43,845 nt of DNA from Nitrospinales bacterium (GTDB lineage Bacteria; Nitrospinota_A; UBA7883; JACRGQ01), in assembly GCA_023248535.1 (NCBI GenBank), contig JAHFEJ010000020.1:1-43845 (forward strand), written 5' to 3'. Below are positions 1 through 6,859 of this stretch, in pieces; position 1 is the stretch's first letter; every line of letters begins with the position of its first letter. The translations under genes were made by a program, and so were the position numbers. The notes below the pieces were generated by a model. That model saw nothing but the letters and a program-made list of their open reading frames with translations, did not search any database and was not told the DNA's origin.

Positions 1-86
1 GAGTCATCCAGCGCAGGGCTTACGGCCTGCGGGATGAGGAGTACCTCCGCCTTAAAATCCTTACCTGCATGCTGGAGGAATTATGA
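1..86 (+). CDS. ISL3-like transposase, C-terminal fragment
   Basis: Reading frame 3 encodes the last 27 residues of a transposase, including the segment QRRAYGLRDEEYLRLKIL, and stops at 84-86. The pattern RRAYGxRDxExxxLKI is typical of the C-terminus of ISL3-type DDE transposases; this is recall of the family, not a search. The N-terminal part and the catalytic residues are outside the window, so activity cannot be judged. Confidence 0.7.
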   Translation, partial: VIQRRAYGLRDEEYLRLKILTCMLEEL

Positions 87-117
87 CGATTCTACCCACT
101 CACTTGGGAGATGATCC
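1..117 (+). mobile_element. Right end of an ISL3-like insertion sequence (copy 1)
   Basis: These bases are the exact reverse complement of 43726-43842, so the same IS end bounds both sides of the window in opposite orientation. The block holds the 3' end of a transposase reading frame (stop TGA at 84-86) and a short non-coding tail. The element ends at 117; read inwards from there the terminus starts GGATCATCTCCC. A GG-starting terminus right after the transposase stop fits the ISL3 family. The identity stops abruptly at 117/118, which fixes the boundary. The rest of the element lies outside the window. Confidence 0.85.
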
Positions 118-513
118 AATTTTATAATCAGAAATTTATATGCATTTTGCTTGGTTTATTTAGCGTCTAACAGAAATATTCCGGCAAACGTATATAGTTG
201 GGCGCATGACGAAACGCGAAGCTGCCTATTTGATATGAATGCAAACAAGGCTGACATAGTTCTTTCCACTGAAAATCCATCATTATGCGATAACTGCAAA
301 ACAAAGCTTTTAAATTCACAATTACCCAAGAATTTACTGAATACTCTGGAATCAGAATTGCCAAATATTAAAAAAGCCCTTTATTTTAGGCTTATAGACT
401 TTGTCAAGGTGCATCCTATATGTGCTTTGCTTATTTCTTCTCTATTTGCAATAGCACTTAACGTTATTGCCAGCTACTTCTACGACTGGATAAAAGACTT
501 CATTTCGAGATAA
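118..513 (+). CDS. Hypothetical protein, 5' end removed by IS insertion
   Basis: An open frame runs from the IS boundary at 118 to a stop at 511-513, giving about 131 residues without a convincing start codon; the first possible start is TTG at 151. Visible features are a CLFD motif, a CDNC pair (possible metal or redox site), and one hydrophobic segment near the C-terminus (VHPICALLISSLFAIALNVI) followed by a short tail. The piece therefore looks like the C-terminal, membrane-anchored part of a longer protein. Base composition is clearly more AT-rich than the flanking genes, which suggests acquired DNA. I do not recognise the family. The fragment is probably non-functional, since the IS removed its 5' end and promoter. 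Confidence 0.5.
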   Translation, partial: NFIIRNLYAFCLVYLASNRNIPANVYSWAHDETRSCLFDMNANKADIVLSTENPSLCDNCKTKLLNSQLPKNLLNTLESELPNIKKALYFRLIDFVKVHPICALLISSLFAIALNVIASYFYDWIKDFISR

Positions 514-544
514 CTCAATGCGACCTATAGGGGTGCGCCTATTC

Positions 545-640
545 TTGGTGGGTATATGCTCTCAGCATGTATTTTTCTCCGCAGGAGAAATCGGTCGGCC
601 CACGGGCCGATGTACAGGCTAAGAGCCTGTACCCACCCGG
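545..640. repeat. REP-like cluster of hairpins upstream of RAYT 1
   Basis: Four short palindromes follow one another: TATGCT-CTC-AGCATG, TTTCTCC-GCA-GGAGAAA, TCGGCC-CAC-GGGCCGA and GTACAGGCT-AAG-AGCCTGTAC, ending in CCCACCCGG. An almost identical element lies in reverse orientation at 23294-23383, and its last hairpin recurs just after the RAYT gene at 1211-1230. A degenerate further unit (AGGCTGTACCTACCCGG) is at 655-672. REP hairpins flanking a RAYT gene are a known arrangement, so this is likely the cognate repeat of that transposase. Confidence 0.75.
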
Positions 641-695
641 ATAATCAAGCTGATAGGCTGTACCTACCCGGAGTGGTCATGTTAGTATTTCACCC

Positions 696-1184
696 ATGAA
701 GAAGCGGGATATTCCTCCGCATCACCTATCCATCTCCCGGCGTAAGTTGCCCCACATGCAAATCGGGAATGTATGGTGCTTTGTTACCTTTAAAACCCAT
801 CAATCCCGGCTTTCCGATGCCGCGCGCAACATCGTGAAAAGTTCGATACTTTACGACCACGGCAAAAGATACTTGCTTGCCATCGCCACCATCTTGCCTG
901 ACCATGCCCACATCCTGATGTGCCCGCTGGAAAAGGATGGTAGATTTTATTCGCTCGCCGCAATCATGCAAGGCATTAAAGGCTCCACGTCGCGGCGCAT
1001 CAACAAACTTAACGGCGATAGTGGCAAAATATGGCAAGCGGAATCTTATGACCGGATAATGCGGGACGAGGCCGAGTGGGAAGAGAAATACAATTACATC
1101 CTTAACAATTCCGTTAAGGCCGAATTGGCTGAAAGGCCGGAAGATTACCGCTGGTTGATTACCATTCCCGACGCGCGCTATTGA
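696..1184 (+). CDS. REP-associated tyrosine transposase (RAYT), copy 1
   Basis: This 162-residue protein belongs to the Y1 (IS200-like) HUH transposase superfamily and resembles single-domain RAYTs. The HUH motif is visible as PDHAHILM near residue 68, followed by the typical C-terminal segment with YNYILNN and VKAEL; the tyrosine in YNY is a candidate nucleophile, which I cannot settle without an alignment. RAYTs cut and mobilise REP hairpins in single-stranded form. REP-like hairpins flank the gene on both sides (545-672 and 1190-1298). The ATG at 696 lacks a Shine-Dalgarno sequence; a TAGTAT hexamer at 683-688 sits 7 bases upstream, so the message may be leaderless. A second, divergent RAYT lies at 39665. 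Confidence 0.85.
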   Translation: MKKRDIPPHHLSISRRKLPHMQIGNVWCFVTFKTHQSRLSDAARNIVKSSILYDHGKRYLLAIATILPDHAHILMCPLEKDGRFYSLAAIMQGIKGSTSRRINKLNGDSGKIWQAESYDRIMRDEAEWEEKYNYILNNSVKAELAERPEDYRWLITIPDARY

Positions 1185-1189
1185 ACTAT

Positions 1190-1298
1190 CTGTCGGCGCA
1201 AGCGCCGATGTACAGGCTAAGAGCCTGTACCCACCCGAAAAATCAGGAAGCCAGTCAGCGGGGCCGGGGTACAGGCAGAACGCCTGTACCCACCCAAA
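1190..1298. repeat. REP-like hairpins downstream of RAYT 1
   Basis: The block contains CGGCGC-AAG-CGCCG, then GTACAGGCT-AAG-AGCCTGTACCCACCC (same as upstream of the RAYT), then a variant GGTACAGGC-AGAAC-GCCTGTACCCACCC at 1267-1296. These are palindromic units of the same family as 545-640 and 23294-23383. Open frames running through the block (for example 1181-1552) have no protein-like character and are not annotated. Confidence 0.7.
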
Positions 1299-1301
1299 TG
1301 A

Positions 1302-1973
1302 TCAGAGGCCGCGGAAGTCGGGACCGCTGCCATGCAAGGCCGCGTTCACCCGGATGTTCTTTTCCGGGCAGACGATATCGCAGGTGCGGCACTGTACGCA
1401 GTTTTCCAATGCCATCGCATGGCTCTTCACGCCGCCCTTTTCCAACACGCTATGCACTTCGGCGGTGCAATCCCCCACGCACGGAGGCGGATTTCCCCCC
1501 GCATCGAACCGGGCGATGCACTTCCGGCAGACCGCCGCGTCGAACTCTTTGATGTGATCGTTCCCCTCGTGATAATGCGTGTGCGCATAAAACACCACAT
1601 CGGGCGTGAGATACAGCGTGTTCTTCGCGTACCCTTCCGGCTCGGGCAAAGGCGCGACCTTGTGCTCCGGTTTCGAGCAGGTGCGGTCTTCGGGCAACCT
1701 CAGATCGCCGCTGCCGCCGCCGCTCATCAGTTTGAGCAGGTTCAGGCCGCCGCTGATGAAGCCGCCCGGCCCCTTGAAGAACGCCTTAACGCCGCCGCTC
1801 ATCATGCACCCCTTGTCCAGCCCCTTCAACGCGACGGGGAGGTACTCGCTGAAAAGCGCCTTATTCTCGTGAAACGCATTGCGGTAGTAGCGGCTTGCTT
1901 TCAGTTCCCGGCCCACCCAGCCGTCGAGCAGCGCTTTTTGGTACGGCGCAAGAGCCGCCTTTGAAGTGTCGTT
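1302..1973 (-). CDS. ETF-quinone oxidoreductase, C-terminal part (after in-frame amber)
   Basis: This frame continues directly from the N-terminal part of ETF-quinone oxidoreductase (1974-3005) after a TAG codon at 1976-1974. It encodes the remaining 223 residues and stops with TGA at 1302. The sequence just after the stop (NDTSKAALAPYQKALLDGW) joins smoothly to the next conserved stretch (VGRELKASRYYRNAFHEN), so no residues look missing. Cysteine pairs CRKC and CVGDC and the ferredoxin-like CVQCRTCDIVCP near the end provide the 4Fe-4S ligands that pass electrons to quinone. The first internal ATG is at 1916. With the amber read as stop, this part would need its own start or readthrough. Confidence 0.75.
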   Translation of the reverse strand, partial: NDTSKAALAPYQKALLDGWVGRELKASRYYRNAFHENKALFSEYLPVALKGLDKGCMMSGGVKAFFKGPGGFISGGLNLLKLMSGGGSGDLRLPEDRTCSKPEHKVAPLPEPEGYAKNTLYLTPDVVFYAHTHYHEGNDHIKEFDAAVCRKCIARFDAGGNPPPCVGDCTAEVHSVLEKGGVKSHAMALENCVQCRTCDIVCPEKNIRVNAALHGSGPDFRGL

Positions 1974-3005
1974 CTATTGCAGTGCGGCAAAGGCCGCATC
2001 GGCGGCGCACATGGCGCTTTCCATCGCTTTGTCCACGCCGGAAAATCCCTTGATGTCCATCGTGCCGGCGGCGTCCCCCACGATCATCGCGCCGTCGACC
2101 GCCAGTTCCTTCGGCATGGCGAACCATCCCGCCTCGGGGATAACCGATGCGCCGTAGCGGGCCAGCTTGCCCCCTTTGATCATCTTCTGCACAAAGGGGT
2201 GTTTTTTCATCGCCTGCAATATCTGAGGCGGCTGAAGGTTCGGATTCGGGCCGTCCAATCCCGCCACCATGCCGATGGCGAGCTTCTTGTCTTTCAGCCC
2301 GTAAATGAAACCGCCGCCGAAGGTGCCGTCCATCAGCGGATAGCCGAGGGTGTGCCACACCTTGCCCGCGAAATCCTGCTCGGTCTCCCACACCTCTTTC
2401 ACGCCGACGGCATACGTTTGGTTGCTCTGCGCCAAACTGAATTTTCCTATCAGGTCGCGCGACAGCACTCCCTTGTCGGCGAATATGGTGATCTTGGCGT
2501 AACAATTGTCCTGTTCGGGATTGCCGGTGTCATCCACCCGCACGCCGGTCACGCGCTGGCCGTTGTAGATAATCTCCAGCCCGGCGAAGCCGTTGTACAG
2601 GTCGACCGCAACGGCGGTATCCTTTGTTTTCTCCAGCAGGCTGTCCGCCATCCATGCGCAGACGTTTGAAAGCGAGAGGATGAGATAGCCGGTTTTGTTC
2701 ATCTCCGGCGGCGAGAACGGCATATCCTTCGCCCGGTTCACGCCCAACAGGGTCATGTGGCTTTCGATACACTTTCCTTCAAAAGGAAAGCCGTTCGTTT
2801 CGTAATCGGGAAACAGTTTTTTCACCGAGCGGGGATTGCTCACGGCGCCGCTCAGGACGTGCGCCCCGAAATTCTTTCCTTTTTCCAGCACGGCGATCCG
2901 CAGCGGCACGCCCGCGGTTTTTGCGGCATCCGCTAAACGGTGCGCGGTGGTGAGGCCGGCGACGCCGCCGCCCACTATCAATACGTCGTATTCAATGCGT
3001 TTCAT
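1974..3005 (-). CDS. ETF-quinone oxidoreductase, N-terminal FAD part (premature amber)
   Basis: The protein takes electrons from electron transfer flavoprotein and reduces membrane quinone. The N-terminus MKRIEYDVLIVGGGVAGL is a dinucleotide-binding motif for FAD, and GAMIVGDAAGTMDIKGFSG is the second FAD motif typical of the FixC/ETF-QO group. The ATG at 3005 is chosen because it lies 8 bases after the etfA stop; an upstream extension to 3083 has no family similarity. The frame ends with TAG at 1976-1974 after ...AFAALQ, although the family continues for over 200 residues and the downstream sequence in the same frame encodes exactly that part. Without the stop the protein would be 567 residues, close to the usual length. 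A nonsense mutation, a sequencing error or readthrough could explain it. Confidence 0.85.
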   Translation of the reverse strand: MKRIEYDVLIVGGGVAGLTTAHRLADAAKTAGVPLRIAVLEKGKNFGAHVLSGAVSNPRSVKKLFPDYETNGFPFEGKCIESHMTLLGVNRAKDMPFSPPEMNKTGYLILSLSNVCAWMADSLLEKTKDTAVAVDLYNGFAGLEIIYNGQRVTGVRVDDTGNPEQDNCYAKITIFADKGVLSRDLIGKFSLAQSNQTYAVGVKEVWETEQDFAGKVWHTLGYPLMDGTFGGGFIYGLKDKKLAIGMVAGLDGPNPNLQPPQILQAMKKHPFVQKMIKGGKLARYGASVIPEAGWFAMPKELAVDGAMIVGDAAGTMDIKGFSGVDKAMESAMCAADAAFAALQ

Positions 3006-3012
3006 ACGGCCC

Positions 3013-4071
3013 TCACAAACTCTTCGCCTTTGCGGCCTTTGCCAGCTCGCGTTTGAGCACCGGCGCCACCTGGAACAAATCACCCACGATACCGTAGTGG
3101 GCGAACTTGAAGATGGGCGCGTCGGCGTCCTTGTTCACGGCGATAATGGTCTTGCTGTTGTTCATACCGACCCGGTGCTGGATGGCGCCGGAAATGCCGA
3201 GCGCGATGTACAGCTCCGGCCGTACCGTCTTGCCGGTCTGCCCCACCTGGTGCGCGTATGGTATCCACCCGGAATCGACGGCGCGGCGGCTTGCGCCCAC
3301 CACGGCGTCATTGAAAACGGAAACGAGATCGCGCACCACGGCGAATCCCTCCGCGCTGCCGACGCCAAAACCGCCGGCGACAATCACTTTGGCGGCGGTG
3401 ATATCGATGGCCTTTGACATGTCGCGGACCGTTTCCACCACTTTCAGGCGGAAGTCAGCGTCATCGAACGACACCGGCACGGTGACGATCTTCCCCGTGC
3501 GGGAGCTGTCCACCGGCAACGGCTGCATCACGCCGATGCGGGTGGTGGCCATCTGCGGATTTTTCCACGGCCCCAGGATGCGCGCCTTGAGGCTCTCGCC
3601 GAAGCTGGGGCGGATGGCGTACAGGATATTATTGAACGTGCCGACCTTGTGCGGATCGGCTTTGCCTTTGTGTTCGTAATCGCCGATGTCCAGCTCGGTG
3701 CAATCGGCGGTGAGGCCGACTTCGAGGCTGGCGGCCACGCGGGGGGCGAGATCGCGCCCGATGGTGGTGGACCCCATCAGTATGATCGGCGGCGGCTCAT
3801 CCATTGATTTGAGGATGGTGAGCACAGCGCGGCGGTATGGCAACGTGGCGTATTCTTTCAGCGCCGGGTCGTCGACCAGATACACAACGTCGGCCCCCAT
3901 GCCGATTATCCGCTGCGCCATCGGCGCGACGTTGTGCCCCAGCAAAAAGCAGTTTACGCCGATGCCCAGTTTTTGCGCCAGTTCGCGGGCGGCTCCCAGC
4001 AGTTCGGGGGTGATCTGCTGCAAGTCGCCTTGCAGCTGTTCCGCCACCACAGTTACGTTGTTCTTAGCCAT
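3013..4071 (-). CDS. etfA: Electron transfer flavoprotein alpha subunit
   Basis: This is the FAD-binding subunit of the electron transfer flavoprotein, which collects electrons from acyl-CoA and similar dehydrogenases. The protein has 352 residues. The signature RPELYIALGISGAIQHRVGM near residue 275, with NNSKTIIAVNKDADAPIF after it, is the classical ETF-alpha FAD-binding segment; the N-terminal half has the nucleotide-binding fold (LMGSTTIGRDLAPRVAA). The ATG at 4071 overlaps the TAA of etfB, indicating translational coupling. Together with etfB upstream and ETF-QO immediately downstream it forms a complete dehydrogenase-to-quinone electron path. Confidence 0.95.
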   Translation of the reverse strand: MAKNNVTVVAEQLQGDLQQITPELLGAARELAQKLGIGVNCFLLGHNVAPMAQRIIGMGADVVYLVDDPALKEYATLPYRRAVLTILKSMDEPPPIILMGSTTIGRDLAPRVAASLEVGLTADCTELDIGDYEHKGKADPHKVGTFNNILYAIRPSFGESLKARILGPWKNPQMATTRIGVMQPLPVDSSRTGKIVTVPVSFDDADFRLKVVETVRDMSKAIDITAAKVIVAGGFGVGSAEGFAVVRDLVSVFNDAVVGASRRAVDSGWIPYAHQVGQTGKTVRPELYIALGISGAIQHRVGMNNSKTIIAVNKDADAPIFKFAHYGIVGDLFQVAPVLKRELAKAAKAKSL

Positions 4072-4903
4072 GAAGCAGGTCCCCCAGATTGCGGCTGTCG
4101 GCGGCGATGGCTTCCAGCAGGCGGGTAACTTCCGTTTCCACCGCCTCGCCTTCGAACACCTTGCAGCTTCCGCCGACCTCTCCCAGCTTCCATGTTTTTC
4201 CCACCACGGTGGGGGAACCGACCAGCCCGGTGCGCGCGGCGTCGGCCTTCACGTCATCGAGGTTGACGGATTTGATGCGCCGCGCCCGCTCTTCGGGGGT
4301 GCGGAGCATCTCTTTCACCTGCGCCACTTCGGTAAAGCGCTTGTGCCCCAGCGGGGTGGCGCTGTTGGCGACCGTTATCAGCAGCGGCATTTCGGTTTGC
4401 ACATTCTGGAAACCCCCTTCAACCACGCGGCGGGCTTTTACCGTTTTGCCCTCGATGGTCAATCCCTCGCAATAGCTGATCTGCGGAAGATCAAGCCGTT
4501 CGGCTATCTGCGGCCCCACCTGCGCGGTGTCGCCGTCGGTCGTCTGGAGGCCGGTGAGAATAACATCCACCTGGCCGATGTACCCCACCACCTTGTGCAA
4601 TGCGTAGGCGGTCGCCAGCGTATCGGAGGCGGCGAGGCGTTTATCGGTGAGGAGGATGCCATAATCAGCCCCGTGTTCAAGCCCTTCCACCAGCACTTCG
4701 ATGGCGGGCGGCGGCCCCATGGTAACGCAGGTGACTTCGGCCCCCACCTTCCGTTTTATCTCGATGGCTTTTTGAAGGGCGTAGCGGTCAAAGTTGTTGA
4801 GCATCCGCTTGGCGCGCGCACGGTCAATGGTGCCGTCCGGATTGACGCCGGCTTTGGAACTGGTGTCGGGCACCTGCTTTATAAAAACAACCACCTTGAG
4901 CAC
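4064..4903 (-). CDS. etfB: Electron transfer flavoprotein beta subunit
   Basis: This is the AMP/ADP-binding partner of etfA. The 279-residue protein starts MLKVVVFIKQVPDTS, the usual ETF-beta opening, and carries VILTGLQTTDGDTAQVGPQIAE, the family signature that contacts the nucleotide and the alpha subunit. The start is GTG at 4903 with a good ribosome site (GGGAGGT) 6 bases upstream. It is the first gene of the leftward etfB-etfA-ETF-QO unit, and its stop overlaps the start of etfA. The C-terminal stretch has a CKVFEGEA segment in an otherwise ordinary linker. Confidence 0.95.
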   Translation of the reverse strand: MLKVVVFIKQVPDTSSKAGVNPDGTIDRARAKRMLNNFDRYALQKAIEIKRKVGAEVTCVTMGPPPAIEVLVEGLEHGADYGILLTDKRLAASDTLATAYALHKVVGYIGQVDVILTGLQTTDGDTAQVGPQIAERLDLPQISYCEGLTIEGKTVKARRVVEGGFQNVQTEMPLLITVANSATPLGHKRFTEVAQVKEMLRTPEERARRIKSVNLDDVKADAARTGLVGSPTVVGKTWKLGEVGGSCKVFEGEAVETEVTRLLEAIAADSRNLGDLLHG

Positions 4904-4961
4904 AACGTACCTCCCTTGCCCGGATGAGTGTATCGGGGATTACCCGTATAGCTTATAGGAA

Positions 4962-4987
4962 GCGGCCGGGGTTTTCCACCCGGCCGC
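4962..4987 (-). terminator. Hairpin after atpE, probable terminator
   Basis: A 9 bp GC-only stem (GCGGCCGGG / CCCGGCCGC) with an 8-base loop lies 20 bases downstream of the atpE stop in the leftward direction. The following bases are only partly T-rich (TTCCTAT), so it is a moderate candidate for the end of the F0 operon or an attenuating hairpin before etfB. Confidence 0.5.
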
Positions 4988-5007
4988 CATTATATTCCGA
5001 AAAACCC

Positions 5008-5343
5008 TTAGTGAATCGGGTTGGCGTACAGAAGAAGAAGGACGACAACGAGCGTATAGATGACCAGCGATTCGATCATCGCCAAGCCGATCAACATGCT
5101 CGGGAACAGCCGCTGGTAGATTCCCGGATTGCGGGCCATCGCCGAAAGCGCGCCGGATATGGCATTGCCCATGCCAATGCCGCCGCCATAAGCCGCCAAG
5201 CCGAGGCCGACAACACAGCCGAGCGCCATGTACGTGAGCGCGCCGGAGGACTGGCCACCGGAGGCCGCTTCTTGCGCAAACGCCGCCGGAGCCGCCGCCA
5301 CGAGGGCAAGCAACGCCAGCACGAAAAGGTTAAGTTTCTTCAT
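5008..5343 (-). CDS. atpE: F0F1 ATP synthase subunit c with N-terminal leader
   Basis: This is the proteolipid that forms the rotor ring of the F0 sector. Its 111 residues comprise a signal-like leader (MKKLNLFVLALLALVAAAPAAFAQ, probable cleavage after AFA) and the two-helix hairpin: helix 1 YMALGCVVGLGLAAYGGGIGMG, polar loop SAMARNPG, helix 2 with the ion-binding glutamate in GLAMIESLVIY. Typical subunit c has 75-90 residues, so the extra length is the leader, which is known in several Deltaproteobacteria-like groups. The helix 1 position that is Gln in sodium-type rings reads Met (GIGM), which favours proton coupling; this is inference. It is the last gene of the leftward atpZ-atpI-atpB-atpE cluster. 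The F1 genes are not here. Confidence 0.93.
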   Translation of the reverse strand: MKKLNLFVLALLALVAAAPAAFAQEAASGGQSSGALTYMALGCVVGLGLAAYGGGIGMGNAISGALSAMARNPGIYQRLFPSMLIGLAMIESLVIYTLVVVLLLLYANPIH

Positions 5344-5406
5344 TAATATAGCTCCCCCAAAAAAATGTGTTGAATCCAGCCTTGACCGAAGTGTGTAACC
5401 TGTTTA

Positions 5407-6072
5407 TCAGTGCTCTTCGGCCAAAGCGCCTTGTAAATAAGACATCGTCAGCAACAAAAACACAACCGTTTGCAAAAGGCCGGTGAATACCATGAACGCC
5501 ATCATGAACATCGGCAGAATCAGCGGCACCAGGAAAAGAAGGATAAGGACGACGAGGTCTTCCCCCTTCACGTTGCCGAACAACCGCATCGATAACGTGA
5601 CGGGCCGGGCCAGGTGCGAAATAAGCTCGATGGGCAGTATAAGCCAGCTCAACCACCAGACCGGTCCCAGAAAATGCTTGAGGTAGGTGAAGAGACCCTG
5701 CTTTTGGATGCCAACCAAGTTGTATACCACGAATACGGTGAGCGCCATCGCAAGGTTGGTATTCACGTTGGAAGTGGGGCTGGTGCAACCGGGAACGAGG
5801 CCGATCATGTTGGCGGTGAAAATGAAGAACGCCAGCGTGCCGAGTAGCGGAAGGAACCGTTTGCCGCCGTGGCCAATGGTCGATTCCATGTTATCCGCAA
5901 GGCCGACAACCACCGCTTCCACCATGTTCTGCCAGCCGGTCGGGATAAGCTTCATGGAAATACGGGCGACGAGGGTCAACAGAACAAACAGCGCCATCAC
6001 CACCCACGTGTAGGCAACGTGCGGATAATGCTCAAGGCCCGGAATGGTCAAATATAAAAATGGTTCGCTCAT
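5407..6072 (-). CDS. atpB: F0F1 ATP synthase subunit a
   Basis: This is the stator channel subunit of F0, 221 residues with five to six membrane segments. Family signatures are visible: NMIGLVPGCTSPTSNVN, PIELISHLARPVTLSMRLFGN with the essential arginine in SMRLFGN, and the C-terminal helix GLLQTVVFLLLTMSYL. The ATG at 6072 overlaps the end of the preceding subunit I gene (stop at 6069) by 4 bases, so the two are translationally coupled. The gap of 63 bases to atpE holds the ribosome site GGGGGAGC for that gene. Confidence 0.95.
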   Translation of the reverse strand: MSEPFLYLTIPGLEHYPHVAYTWVVMALFVLLTLVARISMKLIPTGWQNMVEAVVVGLADNMESTIGHGGKRFLPLLGTLAFFIFTANMIGLVPGCTSPTSNVNTNLAMALTVFVVYNLVGIQKQGLFTYLKHFLGPVWWLSWLILPIELISHLARPVTLSMRLFGNVKGEDLVVLILLFLVPLILPMFMMAFMVFTGLLQTVVFLLLTMSYLQGALAEEH

Positions 6073-6431
6073 ACTTCCCCTTTTTTCAGCACGGGCGCGG
6101 AGACGAATACCGCCGCCACCACCACCGATAAACCCACAAGAAACGCCACCGGCTCTATGCCAAGGCTGATGATCACATATAATTCCGCGGCGAGGATCGC
6201 ATACCGCGCGAGAAAGGAAACAATGCCGGCGTTCCGCCCGTCGGCCGACGACACACCGGGAACCACGATCCGCTTGAGTATCCGCGCGCCCAGGCGGAAA
6301 TTCGCCACCGCCACCAATCCGCCGACCACGACCGCCAAGGCATGCGCCTTCGTATAGAAGACGGCGGCGGCCGCCGCAAGCAGTGCCGTAATAACCAGCG
6401 CTTTAAGGGTTATTATCCGGTCGATTTCCAC
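6069..6431 (-). CDS. ATP synthase subunit I family protein
   Basis: This small membrane protein of 120 residues has four predicted helices: ITLKALVITALLAAAAAVFY, HALAVVVGGLVAVANFRLGA, SFLARYAILAAELYVIISLG and PVAFLVGLSVVVAAVFVS. Its size, hydrophobic layout and place directly before atpB match ATP synthase subunit I, thought to assist assembly of the c-ring; sequence conservation in this family is low, so the call rests mainly on context. It overlaps the 3' end of the upstream atpZ-like gene by 29 bases and overlaps atpB by 4. Confidence 0.75.
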   Translation of the reverse strand: MEIDRIITLKALVITALLAAAAAVFYTKAHALAVVVGGLVAVANFRLGARILKRIVVPGVSSADGRNAGIVSFLARYAILAAELYVIISLGIEPVAFLVGLSVVVAAVFVSAPVLKKGEV

Positions 6432-6654
6432 TCTTCATTCCCCTTGCCACAGTTCTATATATTTCCAAAAACCCGGCCGCCACGCCCAATACCATAAACA
6501 CGATCATCAGCACCGGGCGGGTGCCGAGCCACCGGTCCAGCCAGTATCCCGCGCCGAACCCGATAAAAATGGAGACGACAAGTTGCGTCCCCACGCTCGC
6601 CAAAACAGTCAGTTCGATGTAACTTGGACCGCGTTCCCCGTCATTTTTTTTCAA
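6403..6654 (-). CDS. AtpZ/AtpI family protein
   Basis: An 83-residue protein with two membrane helices (LTVLASVGTQLVVSIFIGFGAGYWLD and VLMIVFMVLGVAAGFLEIYRTV). The pattern GxGxGYWLDxxLGTxPxxxxxFxxLGxxAGF is typical of the AtpZ/AtpI family that precedes F0 genes and may aid Mg2+ supply or ring assembly. It is the first gene of the leftward F0 cluster. Its promoter must lie in 6655-6859, where I see no clear boxes. Confidence 0.85.
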   Translation of the reverse strand: MKKNDGERGPSYIELTVLASVGTQLVVSIFIGFGAGYWLDRWLGTRPVLMIVFMVLGVAAGFLEIYRTVARGMKSGNRPDNNP

Positions 6655-6859
6655 CGCAAATCCGTTCTAAAAATGTCCGGCAATGCTACCAGCATCCCCC
6701 CCCGCTGTCAAACGGATTTGCGGGGTTTTCCGTTCCGTCGTGGCAGTTTTGGCATCCAATGCTAAACGCCCTTAAGCATTTGAAATCCCGTCATAACTCC
6801 GCATCCACCGAGAGTGAGCGATTATCAAATGTTCAAATAACCGATTCATCGCTTCTCTG
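6655..6859. other. Intergenic region upstream of the F0 cluster
   Basis: About 205 bases separate the atpZ-like gene from the 3' end of the lipoprotein gene; both are leftward. It should hold the terminator of one and the promoter of the other. I see a run of C (about 6696-6703) and short imperfect repeats but no hairpin with a T-run and no convincing -35/-10 pair. Confidence 0.3.

Noticed and set aside
1181-1552. Open frames running through the REP-like block and the end of ETF-QO
   Set aside because: They span palindromes and an antisense region and have no protein-like pattern.
5008-5343. Sodium-coupled ATP synthase
   Set aside because: Helix 1 has Met where sodium-type rings have Gln, although ES is present in helix 2; proton coupling is more likely.
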